A stretch of 64,000 bases of DNA from Lepas anatifera (lineage: Eukaryota > Arthropoda > Thecostraca > Lepadidae), in NCBI GenBank assembly GCA_034440635.1, contig JAOTON010001681.1, positions 1,009,501 through 1,073,500 on the forward strand, written 5' to 3'. The translations under genes were made by a program, and so were the position numbers. The notes beneath the pieces were generated by a model. It was not told the origin of the DNA. It worked only from the letters and a program-made list of their open reading frames with translations, and did not search any database. This document shows positions 13,371 to 23,607 of this stretch, piece by piece. Numbering within the stretch: position 1 is the first letter of the stretch; each line of letters opens with the position of its first letter.

Positions 13371-13375
13371 ATGCT

Positions 13376-13615
13376 TGTTCGCGTCTCCAAAGAGTGGACG
13401 CTCTTCTGAGTGTGTATTCTGTGACACCAGATTGGAAGCAGACGTCCGACACCCGGCCCAGCTGGCCGAACACTGACACGCACCGGCCGGGGGTGAACGC
13501 ACCTTGACCCCGGCCGGGCCACACTCCGACTCGGCCGCCTATTGGCTGACCGGTGACACGGCAGCCCTGCCGGCGGCGGAATGGCATAGCCGGCTGCAGC
13601 AGTCACACTCACACA
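13376..13615 (-). repeat. 3' LTR
   Basis: 240 bp; on the minus strand it starts TGTGTGAGTGTGAC and ends GACGCGAACA. It differs from the other LTR at about 8 positions by eye. The GC-rich middle contains CCGGCCGGGGTCAAGGTGCG. Confidence 0.95.
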
Positions 13616-13625
13616 TGCCCCCCTT
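13616..13625 (-). promoter_or_regulatory. Polypurine tract (plus-strand primer)
   Basis: Minus-strand AAGGGGGG followed by CA lies immediately upstream of the 3' LTR. This is the expected position for the plus-strand primer. Confidence 0.8.
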
Positions 13626-13767
13626 GTTCGCGCACAGGTTCTCACGCGAACACACCACCAACGGGGACTCAATTCACTATCCAATGAGAAACAAGAGCAG
13701 CTTCGACAAGATCCCTAATTCAGTTCATGAGTCCGTTCACTGGGGGCAAATAAGCAGTCCTCACTCA

Positions 13768-15060
13768 CTACTTCCACGGCACCACCCCAAACCACTCCGG
13801 CGGTCGACGATCCCGTCGGGATCGACGCAGGTCAGCGCGCGCGGTCACCGGCGGAGTCAGGTGCGATGGTCCGGAACGCTCTGAGCCATCAGAGGGTGCA
13901 GCGGCAGCGATCGTGCCGGCAGGCGGCACACCAGTACGTGGCGTCCCAGTAGAGGGCACGCCAGGTGGTGGCGTCGTAGGCGACGGACCAGATGGCGCCA
14001 CAGGAGAGAGCGCTCCCGGTGGAGCGGCGCCAGCGAGAGCAGCGGTCGGCGCTGGTGCGGCAGTTGTTCCAGGTGGCGCCGTGGTCGACAGTGTCGTGGG
14101 CACATCCATACTAGAGGGTGTGCTGCCGACAAAATGGCGCGGCTGGTGTACGGAGGAGCCGGAACCACGCGGCAGTGCTCCTGGAGGAGCGTGTCCGTAC
14201 CTCCGACGGAGGTGTCGCCGGTTGCGACTCAGGACGCGTCCAGTGGCCAGCTTCACGAAGTATCGGCGATTCTTACCGACTTCAACCACTTCACCAAAAT
14301 GGTCCCAGAGCCTGGTGTCTTGGCTCTGGATCGCAACCTTGCTTCCGACCTTCAGAACAGGCAAATCGGTAGCATGGGCGTTGTAACGTTCCTCCACCTT
14401 CTCAGGTCGTTGGATGGCAGCTGCTTCGGCCTGCTCGGCCGATGTCTGCCACTTCTCGGCGAAGTTGCAGCGATGTGCAGGAAGCATATCCTGTACAGGT
14501 CTTCCATACAGGATCTGTGCTGGGCTGAGACCCGAGGGACCTGGCGTGTTTCGGTGCTGCAGGATGCCTTGCACCCACAGGTCGTGGTCCAGCTGCTGGG
14601 TTTGCGCATTCCAACAGCGGCGAAGCAACTTCTTCGTGCTCTTGACGGCGGCTTCCGCTTTCCTGTTTGATTGGGGATACATGGGAGACGAGGTGCCATG
14701 GGTGACTCCCCACCACTTGAGGAAGTCTTGGAACGCTTTCGACCGGAACTGTGGTCCTCCATCGGACCACAGCACGTTGGGCACGCCAGCTATGCAGAAT
14801 AAGTCGCGGGTGGCGTTGATGAGCTTACTCGTGATGGCTTGTTTCTCCAGATTGAAGACGGTCTGCCATCCGGAGTAGTTGTCGACCGCAATGAGGAATT
14901 TGCGGTCTGCATGATCGGCAAAGTCCATAGAGACCTCCTCAAATGGCCTTGAGGGGACTGGGCGACGGCAGAGTCTCTCTTGGCTGAGACAGAAGATCTC
15001 GCTGGCATGCAGTGCAGTGGCGGTCCAGGTTATCGATATCGTTATCGACACCGGGCCAGT
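13768..15060 (-). pseudogene. Gypsy integrase domain
   Basis: Minus-strand frame with the integrase core: SMDFAD (first Asp), DNYSGW, VLWSDGGPQF (second Asp), the SNRKAEAAVKS stretch (catalytic Glu), RNTPGPSGLSPAQILYGRP and a C-terminal VGSKVAIQSQD. A DHFGEVVEV segment and a Pro/Ala/Thr-rich tail of about 120 residues follow. The zinc-binding region (H..H...C..C; LHASHMGK, HCTACQ) lies in the adjacent frame at about 15130-15020, so a frameshift separates it from the core. The core itself has no stop and keeps all three catalytic residues. Confidence 0.9.
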
Positions 15061-16210
15061 ACACGATCTGGCGTGCACGTTGTTTCGTTTTTTCCTTTCC
15101 CATATGACTGGCGTGGAGTTTTTGCAGAATCTTTGAGCAAAGAACAGCGGGAACAACCGGACGTCTGCCATAGACAACGAGGTCGCCGTCAATTGCCAGT
15201 TGCTCATGCACTATCCAGTACGGTCTCAGCTGTAGAGGCAGATCTTGTTTCCTGTCCGGGAAGCCGTCACGGACAGTCTGGTACAGTAGCTGTGCGGTCG
15301 GATCCTCGGCAGCTGCTTTCTTCAGCTCTTCAATCCGTAGATCGTCCCTGGCGGTGATGGCAAACAGGGAGGACGCACTGAAGTAGTCATCATCTTCATC
15401 CACTTTATCCCCCTCCCCCGCTGGGGAGACGGTACTCCGGGAGAGGGCATCAGCTGCCTGATGCTGTGAGCCTTTGGTCCAAAAGACAGTGAAAGGACCA
15501 AGCTCAGCAAGCTTAATCTTCAGTCGCTGAAGACGTGGATTTTCCAGCTGATCCAGCGTCTTGGAGTTCAGTATCAGAACCAGCGGCCGGTGATCCACAA
15601 TCACGTCGAAGTGCGGCAGTCCGGAGAGGAAAAGACGACACTTCCGGAAAGCCCACGCGACGGCCGTGAGCTCCAGCTCTATTGCCGCATAACGTGACTC
15701 GGTGTCGGTGATGAAACGTGATCCAGCTTGTACCATTATACCGGTAGGTACCATCGTCCTGTTTCTGTTGTAGGAAAAATCCAAGACCGTGAAGATGGCT
15801 CGCATCGATTGACAGCTTGGTGGGAAGCGTCGGGTCGTAGAAGGCCAGCGTCGGTGCCGTCGGGAGGACGGCTCTAGCCTTCAGGAAGGCTTCCTGGTGC
15901 GTTTCTTCCCACAGGAAGTCACGCTTCGAGCTGAGCAGTGACCTCAGAGGTAACAGGTGCTCAGAGACAGCTTCGCTGAAAGGCGCGAGCTGGTTGGCCA
16001 GTCCAAAGAAGCTCCTCAGCTCGGAGATGTCCTTCGGAGCAGGGAAGTTGCGGATGGCGCCAGTGAGAGCTGGGTCTGGTTTGTAGCCGTTGGAAGAGAC
16101 TAGGAATCCAGCGAACTTCACTGATGTCTGCATGAACTGCACCTTCTTGCTGTTTAAGGAGACACCGTTCTCTCGGCATCTCTGAAAGAAACTGGCGAGT
16201 TCTTTCCAGG
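15020..16210 (-). pseudogene. Gypsy RT thumb/connection and RNase H
   Basis: Two minus-strand frames join here. The first (to about 15750) has the RT palm-thumb segments VSLNSKKVQF, FAGFLVS, FPAPKDISELRSFFGLAN, the connection motif FLWEETHQEAF, and the RNase H start KLSIDASHLHGLGFFLQQ. The second has SRYAAIELELTAVAWAF (catalytic Glu), DHRPLVLILN (Asp), GSQHQAADALSR (catalytic His/Asp), then the HHCC finger. A frameshift at about 15760 separates the first RNase H Asp from the rest. The order is standard for Ty3/gypsy Pol. Confidence 0.88.
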
Positions 16211-16810
16211 AACTGCTCCTTCGTCCTGCCGTAGATGATGTCATCCACAAGGCGCTGAATACCAGGCAGACCTCGGAAACAGTCATCCATCCGTCGGTTG
16301 TAGTGTTCGCTGATGGAACTGACGCCATACGGCGCACGCCGATACATGTAGCGCCCGAACTGCGTCGAGAACGTCGTGAGCGGCTGACTTGCGACGACGA
16401 GAGGGCACTGGTGATACCCTTTTAAGGCATCGAACACTCCAAAGTAACGCGCCTCTTCAGACACGATGGAGGTCACACACTCGATTGGTGTGCTGGATTG
16501 GTAGAGCTCTCGGCGGACGGAGGCGTTAAGCTTGGACAGGTCAACGCAGAGACGGATGCCTTCTCCGCTCTTCTTTGATGTCACCAAAATGGGAGCACAC
16601 CAGTCAGTGGGCTCCGTGACAGGTGTGATGATGCCGTCCGCTTCCAATTTCTGAAGCTCCTGCAGTAGTGGCTCCCGTTGTGCGAAGGGCACACGGCGAG
16701 GTGTTGTTACCGCGAACGGCCTCGCGTCTTCGCGGATACAAATCTTGTACTTGTACTTCGCGGATACAAATCTAAGACTTAGCTCGGCGTCGTCAGGCTT
16801 CATAGCAGCA
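16200..16810 (-). pseudogene. Gypsy reverse transcriptase fingers/palm
   Basis: The open minus-strand frame enters from the 5' LTR. It shows PFAVTTPRRVPFAQREPLLQ (fingers), DGIITPVTEPTDWCAPI, RLCVDLSKLN, FGVFDALKGYHQCPL (first catalytic Asp), TFSTQFGRYMYRRAPYGVSS and LVDDIIYG (the YxDD box as LVDD, about 16250). It then shifts frame near 16205. A short duplication of CGCGGATACAAATCT at about 16730-16775 marks local instability. No gag, protease or CCHC finger precedes it. Confidence 0.9.
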
Positions 16811-16820
16811 GGCTGCGCCA
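16811..16820 (-). promoter_or_regulatory. Primer-binding site
   Basis: Minus-strand TGGCGCAGCC begins exactly where the 5' LTR ends. TGG at this position matches the CCA end of a tRNA primer. Which tRNA is used cannot be told from this alone. Confidence 0.6.
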
Positions 16821-17060
16821 TGTTCGCGTCCCCAAAGAGTGGATGCTCTTCTGAGTGTGTATTCTGTGATACCAGATTGCAAGCAGACGTCCGACACCCG
16901 GCCCAGCCGGCCGAACACTGACACGCACCGGCCGGGGGTGAACGCACCTTGACCCCGGCCGGGCCACACTCCGACTCGGCCGCCTATTGGCTGACCGGTG
17001 ACACGGCAGCCCTGCCGGCGGCGGAAGGGCATAGCCGGCTGCAGGCGTCACACTCACACA
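16821..17060 (-). repeat. 5' LTR
   Basis: 240 bp; same TG...CA ends as the 3' LTR, flanked outside by the ATGCT target duplication. The promoter of the element should lie here, but I see no clear TATA box. Confidence 0.95.
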
Positions 17061-17065
17061 ATGCT

Positions 17066-18026
17066 GCAGTCTACCTCCATGTGTTTTACTGAATCCAAAT
17101 TGGCTGCTTTGGGGCCTTTCTAGCCAAATTATCCCAGGTAACATTACCTCCACCTTTTGCTGAGTGCCGGAACAGCTTAGCTTCAGAACTGGATGAGCAT
17201 ATGAATTCAGGCCATTATCGAATTAATTGTATTCCATACATACTGATTGGATTTTGGATTCGGATGATAATCACTGACTTAGTATCTATGGCCAAAATGT
17301 GATCCGGATCGCATTGCCGATGGCGTACAAGTGTTTTTCCCCAGCACTATGGCACGGTCTGTGCTTAAGTGTTAGGAAAATAGCGCTTCATGAACTCGAC
17401 GACTCCACGATATATCCGGATCCGCGGTTCGATCGGATCGTATTTGGACCATGAAAACTAAGTTTTGTGCAAAGTGATTGGGTCTGGTCTATCAGAGAAA
17501 ATCCGTCTTTTTATTTTAATGAATCTAATGATTTTTTTCATTTTCATGAATCTTTATTTTCAATGAACTTGTAAACTGGGTTTTTAAATTAAGTAAATGT
17601 TAATCTGTCTGAACATTGTAAGCATTGTAACGGCGCTGCATTCCATTTACATGCGTGAATAAATGCTTGCAATGCTTGAATAGATTGCTGCTTGTAGAGC
17701 CTTAGTATTTGAGAATAACTAGTACCTAAGTTTTCAGGTATCAAAGTAAATATGTATCTAGAAATAACGTAGTGCTCCTTGTTTGCCAAGAAACAGTTTC
17801 AACGATGCTTAGAATCTGGCTCAGCCACAGGCAAAGACCATCTCTGGTGAACACCGTCATTATCTAGCCTCTGATCAGATTGGCTTTGGATTGTTGAATA
17901 CTTTGAAAACATTTTCCCTGAAAAGTGAATGCGGTCATATTATTTCCAATGTGCTTGTTGACTTAAACCTCGTCTCGAACCCATTCTCTTGCTTCAAGTT
18001 ACCAAATATGATTGTCATCAGGAACT
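17066..18026. other. no recognisable gene
   Basis: About 1 kb of AT-rich DNA right of the LTR element. The last 100 bp lead into the integrase-like ORF, but I see no earlier domain. Confidence 0.4.
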
Positions 18027-19110
18027 ATGTCGCAAGAGGAGTTCTATGCGAAATTTGTTGCTGCGAAAGATAAGAAAGCAATGAACACGCAGTCGGTGCC
18101 GAAGTCACCGTATGATGAGATCGTCAAAGACTTAGGGGACACTAAGGTTCATGGAAAGCTGTACTTAGCGAGATACTACTCGCGCTTCAAGAAGTATGAT
18201 GTAATTACAATTGCAGGAGAGCACAAGTTGATCAACAGAACATGCATATCAATCGACTCGCAATAGCAATTCAAACGCAATTATATAGAAATAAACACTG
18301 TATCTTCATTTTATGCAAAGTAATTGACCTAAGTCTGAAAACTGCTTAAATGACCTCAGATGACCTCTCAGAGGTTATAGGTAAAACAAATTGCAGCATG
18401 AACCTGGAAAGGGACCCAGGATACTACGATTTTGAGAATATGAAGGTATTCTCAGCTGTGTCTGCACAAATAGAGACCAATTTCTGTTTTTTACATGTAT
18501 TTCCAATGGAGAGGTCATGGCGCGTACTTAACCTGAGGTCATCGATATGAAAAACCTCGGAATATATGTTGTACCACTTGGTGAGCCCATTCATTATGTG
18601 GTATAAGTTTCAATCTGATAGATTTACCAATTTATTTCTTATACCACCTTAAACATTTTTTAGGTGAGGTCACTTTGACCTGCACTGGTGACCTGACCTG
18701 AGATGACCCAGCCCAAAAAATTTTGGGAAAAGTTGTGGAATTGATCAAGGATAAGGTGTGCCAAGTATGGTGGAGCTTCGCGCGGCCATTTTTCGTGCCG
18801 CCGGAAAAACCCGAGAGGGGGTGTTCAAACACCCCCACAAAGACGAGGGTTAATGCAGTAAAGAACAACTACGCCAACATTAGTCGTGCGACTGTCGAGC
18901 AGGAGCTTTACTGGTAACCTGCAAAAACTGCGAGACGAAGAAGACACGACAACAGAATACGGTAGTGTCTCTTCCAACCATTACTGATGACATGGCCAGA
19001 CGTGCTCATGTCGACCTCATCGATTGGCACAGTTAGAGGAAGGATGGATATGCCTATATACTAAATTTTCAGGACCACCTCACCAAATTCGTAGTGTTGC
19101 TTCCACTGCG
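18027..19110 (+). pseudogene. KRBA2-type integrase-like gene, interrupted
   Basis: The first part (18027-18246) begins MSQEEFYAKFVAAKDK and continues with PYDEIVKDL, YYSRFKKYDVITIAGEHKLI. The second part (18857-19110) has NNYANISRATVEQ, then after frameshifts FCKTCE, ARRAHVDLIDW and YAYILNFQDHLTKFVVLLPL. From memory these resemble the N-terminal 'FYxKL...YxRLxxYDVxxxGxxxKLI' segment and the 'QVDLIDMQ...QDHLTKF' core start of the KRBA2/Ginger-like integrase proteins seen in many animals. The middle is replaced by a TTAA-type MITE and the end by a foldback, so the gene is dead. ATG at 18027 is chosen because homology starts there. Confidence 0.6.
18247..18849 (+). mobile_element. TTAA-type MITE, left-truncated, inside integrase gene
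   Basis: About 600 bp matching the segment at about 43930-44542 (same GACTCGCAATAGCAATTCAA start, same TGACCT-rich body, same GTGTTCAAACACCCCC near the right end). It ends at GAGGG followed by TTAA at 18850-18853, the family target site. The expected left TTAA is missing, so either the left end was deleted together with integrase sequence or the copy inserted as a truncated fragment. Confidence 0.75.
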
Positions 19111-19139
19111 AATTTGGTGAGGTGGTCCTGACAATTTAG
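19068..19139. repeat. Foldback of integrase coding sequence
   Basis: The stretch encoding NFQDHLTKF is followed at once by its own reverse complement: AGGACCACCTCACCAAATTCG, then a 17-bp spacer, then CGAATTTGGTGAGGTGGTCC. Arms are about 29 bp and nearly perfect. It is an inverted duplication created after the gene sequence existed. Confidence 0.9.
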
Positions 19140-19329
19140 TACATTTAGTATTTAGTATATCCCTCCCCCCCCAGAAGAGCGATCATGTACTTGGAGAGGT
19201 AGCTTATACTTGGCCTGTCGAGCACCTAAATCGCATGTCCGACCTCCCCCCAGGAGGATAGGCAGACATGGGTTTGGCCTCCCCCAAAACTCGGGTCTGC
19301 GTCCGCCCCTGTTTCTATTAACTCTTACC

Positions 19330-19585
19330 TTGACCACGGATGACATAATGACTTAAGCAATGCATATTTGAGTGAAAATAGCCGGTCTTGACCTAATTTG
19401 CCCTCTGGAGGTCAAACCATTGACCTGAGCGCTAAAAGATTTATAGGAATTTCGTACTGAATTCACGCGAGCTTTTTAATGCACTTTGCAGATTTGCGCT
19501 AACGGCCATTTTTTCGGAGTTAGAGTGGGCCATCGATGGCCCCCGGTGGGGCGAAGGTGGCGCCGGACCCCCGATGGGGCGCGGG
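19330..19585 (+). mobile_element. TTAA-type MITE, right-end fragment
   Basis: Matches the right third of the complete copy at 27137-28160 (TGCATATTTGAGTGAAAATAG, TTGCGCTAACGGCCAT, GGTGGCGCCGGACCCCC) and ends in GCGCGGG followed by TTAA at 19586-19589. The left end is missing. Confidence 0.8.
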
Positions 19586-20129
19586 TTAAATCACCCTTCT
19601 GAAGTTCCCTGCAGCCTTATATTCACTTAATAATAGAGATGCACTGAAATATCCCTCCATCTCAGCATCCACCACCTCGCAGCTCCAACCCACTCATTCA
19701 AACGTAACGGTGAGTTTTTCGCGTATCCTGAGGATGACGTGAATCTCCGATAGTTGGCAGCACCAGCGGGGTGGTCGCAGATGAGAGGTGAGTTGCCGAT
19801 CCGTTATGTGATCCGTGCCTTGACAAAGAAGCGTGTTCGAAATATTGTTTATTGTCTTGGACTCTTGGCCTGTTTTCTTTAATTTATAAGCGAATGTATG
19901 TCGAAATATATTCGAAATCGAAGTCTATTCGAAATCATCCATTCTGGAATTGAGTAAATTTGTATACCTATTCAAAATTGATTCGTATGGCTGTTTCAAA
20001 TATTCGCAAAAAACCGAACCTTCCTCCAAATCCCAATCCTAAAGAGCGCTGGCAAAGCGTATGGCGTAACCATGACGATGCTTGTTTGCCCCAGGTGACG
20101 TCATCGGCGGACAGACTCAGCAGTCGTTG

Positions 20130-21620
20130 ACCCCCTGCGTCACCATGACATGCAGCAGTTTCATCGTTTGGATTTTGTGCAAAATTATCGTGCAAGAGAA
20201 CTATAAAAGCACCTTTTTGAGGATATTCAAATAATGCTTCTTGAATTATTCTATAATGTATATAAGCAAGCTTTGATATTAGACATTCTAGACTTATCAT
20301 TGTTCTAAATAATGCTCTATTTTTATTTTATCATCATTATTGTTTTGTCATTATTATATAAAACTATCATTATTTCTCTCTCTTTGCTTAACCAACTCCT
20401 AATACAGCCGCAGATTTTGCCCATTTCATGAAGCCTGGCCTAAGGTTAAAAGTTTCATTTTTAGCCATATGTGCTGCTTCTGTAGCTTTCCTATTATCTT
20501 TCTTTTCACAAACTGCTATAATTTTAGCTCTTTCCCAGTTTGGTAGATGATTGTTTTCATGGAATGTATGACAAATGCACTGAATTCTGAGTTGTTTCGA
20601 AGGTCTCTTCTATGTTCTTTTAATCTTGTTTTAGACCTCTTCCTGTTTCACCTATGTACGATTTCGTACACGACCCGCTTTGGTTCTGGGTCATCTGATC
20701 TTTCTTTTTTCGCTAAGATGCTACTGAGTTTTTACCGGAACAAAATGCTACTTTGCGGCCCGTTTCTTCAAGTTTTTTTGCAATAATTTCAGCTGGTTTG
20801 GAGTAAGGTATCGTAACACATCGTATCTGTTCCTTTTTGTTGGATTTCGCGGATCGTTTTCTCCATCCAACAAAAAGGAAGAGATACGATGTGTTACGAT
20901 ACCTTACTCCAAACCAGCTGAAATTATTGCAAACAAACTTTGAAGAAACGGGTTGCAAAGTAGCATTTTGTTTCGGTAAGAAACTCAGTAGCATCTTAGT
21001 GAAAAAGAAAGATCAGATGACCCAGAACCAAAAAGTGTGGTGTACCAGGTGCCGTGCGGGTCGTGTACGAAATCGTACATAGGTGAATCAGGAAGGGGTC
21101 TAAAAACAAGATTAAAAGAACATAGAAGAGACCTTCGAAACAACTCAGAATTCAGTGCATTTGTCATACATGCCATGAAAACAAATAATCTACCAAACTG
21201 GGATAGAGCTCAAATTATAGCAGTTTGTAAAAACAAAGATAATATGAAAGCTACAGAAGCAGCACATATAGCTAAAAATTAAACTTTTAACCTTAGGCCA
21301 GGCTTCATGAAATGGGCAAAATCTGAGACTGTATTAGGACTTGGTTAAGCAAAGAGAGAGAAATAATAATAGTTTTATATAATAATGACAAAAACAATAA
21401 TGATGATAAAATAAAAATAGAACATTATTTAGAACAATGAGAAGTCTAGAATGTCAATATCAAAGCTTGCTTGTATACATTATAGAATAATTCAAGAAGC
21501 ATTATTTGAATATCCCCAAAAACGGTGCCTTTATAGTTCTGTTGCACGATAATTCTGCACAAAAATCCATACGATGAAACTGCTGCATGTCATGGTGACG
21601 GGCTTCTTATCCCTCCTGCC
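20130..21620. mobile_element. PLE-2: inverted-duplicated Penelope-like fragment (1.4-kb hairpin)
   Basis: Two arms of about 710 bp in opposite orientation, 20130-20846 and 20864-21600, separated by a 17-bp loop. The centre reads TTCCTTTTTGTTGGAT ... ATCCAACAAAAAGGAA. Each arm carries the end of a PLE linker, a GIY-YIG endonuclease and the 3' non-coding part. Arms are nearly identical, with scattered substitutions and small indels. Only the right arm continues into the terminal repeat with a hammerhead motif; the left arm diverges near 20130. Inverted partial copies are a known property of Penelope elements. Confidence 0.85.
20864..21282 (+). CDS. PLE-2 linker and GIY-YIG endonuclease fragment
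   Basis: Right-arm coding sequence. KRYDVLRYLTPNQLKLLQ and ETGCKVAFCFGKKLSSIL lead, after a frameshift near 21035, into VYQVPCGSCTKSYIGESGRGL and TRLKEHRRDLR, ending with a stop after AAHIAKN. VYQV is the GIY equivalent and YIGE the YIG motif. The CGSC between them is the cysteine insert found in PLE endonucleases. Arg in RGLKTRLKEH fits the catalytic arginine. No upstream reverse transcriptase is attached, so this is a 5'-truncated copy. The left arm has the mirror copy on the minus strand (about 20830-20460). Confidence 0.8.
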
Positions 21621-21623
21621 ATA

Positions 21624-21662
21624 GATGCTGAAGAAGACAATTTTTGTCGAAACGCGTTCATC
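21624..21662 (+). ncRNA. Hammerhead ribozyme motif of PLE-2
   Basis: GATG, CTGAAGA, extra A at 21635, stem II GACAA(TTT)TTGTC at 21636-21648, GAA, palindromic ACGCGT at 21652-21657, cleavage base T21658, then CATC. Stem I is GATG/CATC directly around the core. It is identical in its core to the solo copy at 10523-10561. Type I hammerheads with tiny self-complementary stem III are known from PLE terminal repeats, and are thought to act as dimers. Confidence 0.8.
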
Positions 21663-21962
21663 TGTCTGCTGTGTTGGTTTAACTGATAATATCTGTCAAC
21701 CACTGTTATACAAAACTCTTCGTTCAATGATAATGAAAATGAGCACGTACTTTACGAACAAAACGAATGAGGAAGAGAAAGGTAACCGGCTTCGACCGCA
21801 CCAGTGTCGTCTTCTACTTCAACTGAGAGCGCGCCCGCCGTCGCTTCCGTTGGCGCTGCCATCTATTTGGCCGGCGACGTCAACTCCCCAGAATGTTTAC
21901 GCCCCCGGCGACGCGCCGTTAATGACAGTAATCAGCTCAAACATCAAAGCCCGGGCCGAAAC

Positions 21963-22306
21963 GGGTGGATGGCACGGCTGGGCCAGCCCGCCCTGGTCCC
22001 AGCTGGCCGCGGTGCCAGAGAAACACCCTACGGTGGGATGGCACGGCTGGGACAGCCCGCCCTGGTCCCAGCTGGCCGCGGTGCCAGAGAAACACCCTAC
22101 GGTGGGATGGCACGGCTGGGACAGCCCGCCCTGGTCCCAGCTGGCCGCGGTGCCAGAGAAACACCCTACGGTGGGATGGCACGGCTGGGACAGCCCGCCC
22201 TGGTCCCAGCTGGCCGCGGTGCCAGAGAAACACCCTACGGTGGGATGGCACGGCTGGGACAGCCCGCCCTGGTCCCAGCTGGCCGCGGTGCCAGAGAAAC
22301 ACCCGA
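21963..22306. repeat. 69-bp tandem repeat, 5 copies
   Basis: Unit starts GGATGGCACGGCTGGG and ends AAACACCCTACGGT; copy starts are near 21967, 22036, 22105, 22174 and 22243. Copies are almost identical, with the first differing by one base. 69 is divisible by three, so all six frames stay open. None of the resulting proteins has a recognised domain. Confidence 0.95.
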
Positions 22307-22782
22307 CTTTCAGCACCACTGACACGCCCGCAGTCATACGGGCTGACCTCCGACACACATCGAAACTTCTCTAGTTTTGAGTTGCAAAGTAGCTAATAGC
22401 ACATATTTAATATAATTTCATGCACCATTAAAAATGGGCAATGATAGAGAGGCCTGATAAATGTTTGTACAGTACGGGTGGTCGTCGACAGGGGCGACCA
22501 TACAAATATCAGCCACCTACGAACCAGAGTATCCGAGTACCCGACACCTACCAATCTGTTTAAAGCTCACTTCAGGTACGAATTTGACGATCTTAACCTC
22601 CAATGTATGTATGTACAATTACATATATACATACAAGAAGCATATTCCTTAGCCTGTAGAGCAGGCCATTTTTAACATATTAACTGGGGGCCATTTGCCC
22701 CCCAGTGGACCAAAATTCCCCCCTGAGCCCGGAAATAGGCCCCCAGTGAAATCAAGACTCCTTTACTTTGCTAGTGAAATGC

Positions 22783-23250
22783 AAGATACCTTTACTTAAA
22801 GGTACGTTCAAGAGGGATTCCTCCACGCCCGAGTGACGTCACCCGGGCGTGGAGGAATTCCCTCACCGTTGGGTCATGTGTCAAAATGCTGCTAATTACG
22901 CTGTCCACTTACAAATTTGTGAGAATACATGGTAATCAAGTTTATTCATATGCAATAAATAAGCATTTCATCGTCGATTTTTGCAAAAATTTGGATATTG
23001 AATCATTTAATTTTCCCATGTTATGTGCTACGAGGTGTGAGGTCACATCCGGTGATCTTCGCTTGATGTTGGAGGGGGCTGAGGGAAATCAGAGTGAAAT
23101 CAGCCCCCCCTCCAACAGCAAGCGCAGACCACCGGATGTGACGTCACGCCTCGTAGCATATAACATGAAAAAATTAAATGATAAAATATCCAAAATTTTG
23201 CAAAAAGAGGCCCAGAATCAAAAATAAAATGCTTATTCATTCCATTTCCA
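22783..23250. mobile_element. Palindromic non-autonomous element with TGACGTCA
   Basis: The left end ACCTTTACTTAAAGGT is a hairpin. It is followed by a second palindrome, CCTCCACGCCCGAGTGACGTCA and its inverted partner (22820-22862). A large foldback (arms about 22960-23075 and 23105-23245) is centred on TGGAGGGGGCTGAGGG...CAGCCCCCCCTCCA. A shorter relative at 36667-36976 shares both ends and has a clear target duplication, so the unit is mobile. It has no coding capacity. The superfamily is unclear. Confidence 0.7.
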
Positions 23251-23301
23251 AAAGGGTATCGGAAGCAGAGATAAAAATACGGAGGCTGTTCATGAGAAAA
23301 A

Positions 23302-23508
23302 ATGGCCAGAGAAGAAAATAAATCAGGGCATAGAACAATGATCCAGGACCTGGAAGATAAGATAAGTAACTTTGAGACGCTCGCAGCAACTGCAGTCGAG
23401 CAAATATATGATCTTATGAACAAAATAACAGAATTAGGCGTGATGGTAAATGCTCAGTACAGCAAACCCGATCCCCTGGAAATGAAATTTTTCCAGTTCT
23501 CTGATTAG
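23302..23508 (+). CDS. Short coiled-coil-like ORF, unknown
   Basis: 68 codons beginning MAREENKSGHRTMIQDLEDK with regular hydrophobic spacing (IQDLEDKISNFETL, VEQIYDLMNKITEL), suggesting a coiled coil. It overlaps the inverted PLE-3 terminal repeat at its 3' end. It could be a LINE ORF1 scrap or chance. No database-level recognition. Confidence 0.25.
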   Translation: MAREENKSGHRTMIQDLEDKISNFETLAATAVEQIYDLMNKITELGVMVNAQYSKPDPLEMKFFQFSD

Positions 23509-23555
23509 TCGCTTACTATTGTTGGAAAGTTTATGAATAAAACACCCGTATGTGG

Positions 23556-23607
23556 AATTGTTTGACATGTTTCGAAAGATTCGACTTTCATCATCAGAAT
23601 TACAATT
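23556..23607 (-). ncRNA. Hammerhead ribozyme motif, left end of PLE-3
   Basis: Minus strand: AATTG, TAATT, CTGATGA, extra T, stem II GAAAG/CTTTC with loop TCGAAT, GAA, palindromic ACATGT, cleavage base C, AAACAATT. Stem I pairs AATTG with CAATT. It is the inverted partner of the copy at 33257-33308, from which it differs at one or two bases in the stem I internal loop only. Confidence 0.8.

Larger units (their letters stand above)
13376..17060 (-). mobile_element. Gypsy-class LTR retrotransposon, internally deleted
   Basis: A 3,685-bp element on the minus strand. It has a 5-bp target duplication (ATGCT on the plus strand, 13371-13375 and 17061-17065), two 240-bp LTRs with TG...CA ends, a primer-binding site next to the 5' LTR and a purine tract next to the 3' LTR. 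The interior encodes RT, RNase H and integrase in the Ty3/gypsy order. The coding part starts almost immediately after the primer-binding site, so gag and protease are absent. The reading frame shifts at least twice. The element cannot move on its own, but intact ends mean it could in principle be mobilised in trans. LTR divergence of about 8 differences in 240 bp suggests a fairly recent insertion. Confidence 0.95.

Noticed and set aside
13316..13684. Proteins spanning the LTR (and the matching one at 16800-17153)
   Set aside because: Same frames recur in both LTRs because the LTRs are repeats; not genes.
21625..22396. 249-aa and other repeat proteins
   Set aside because: 69-bp satellite, divisible by three, open in every frame; no domain.
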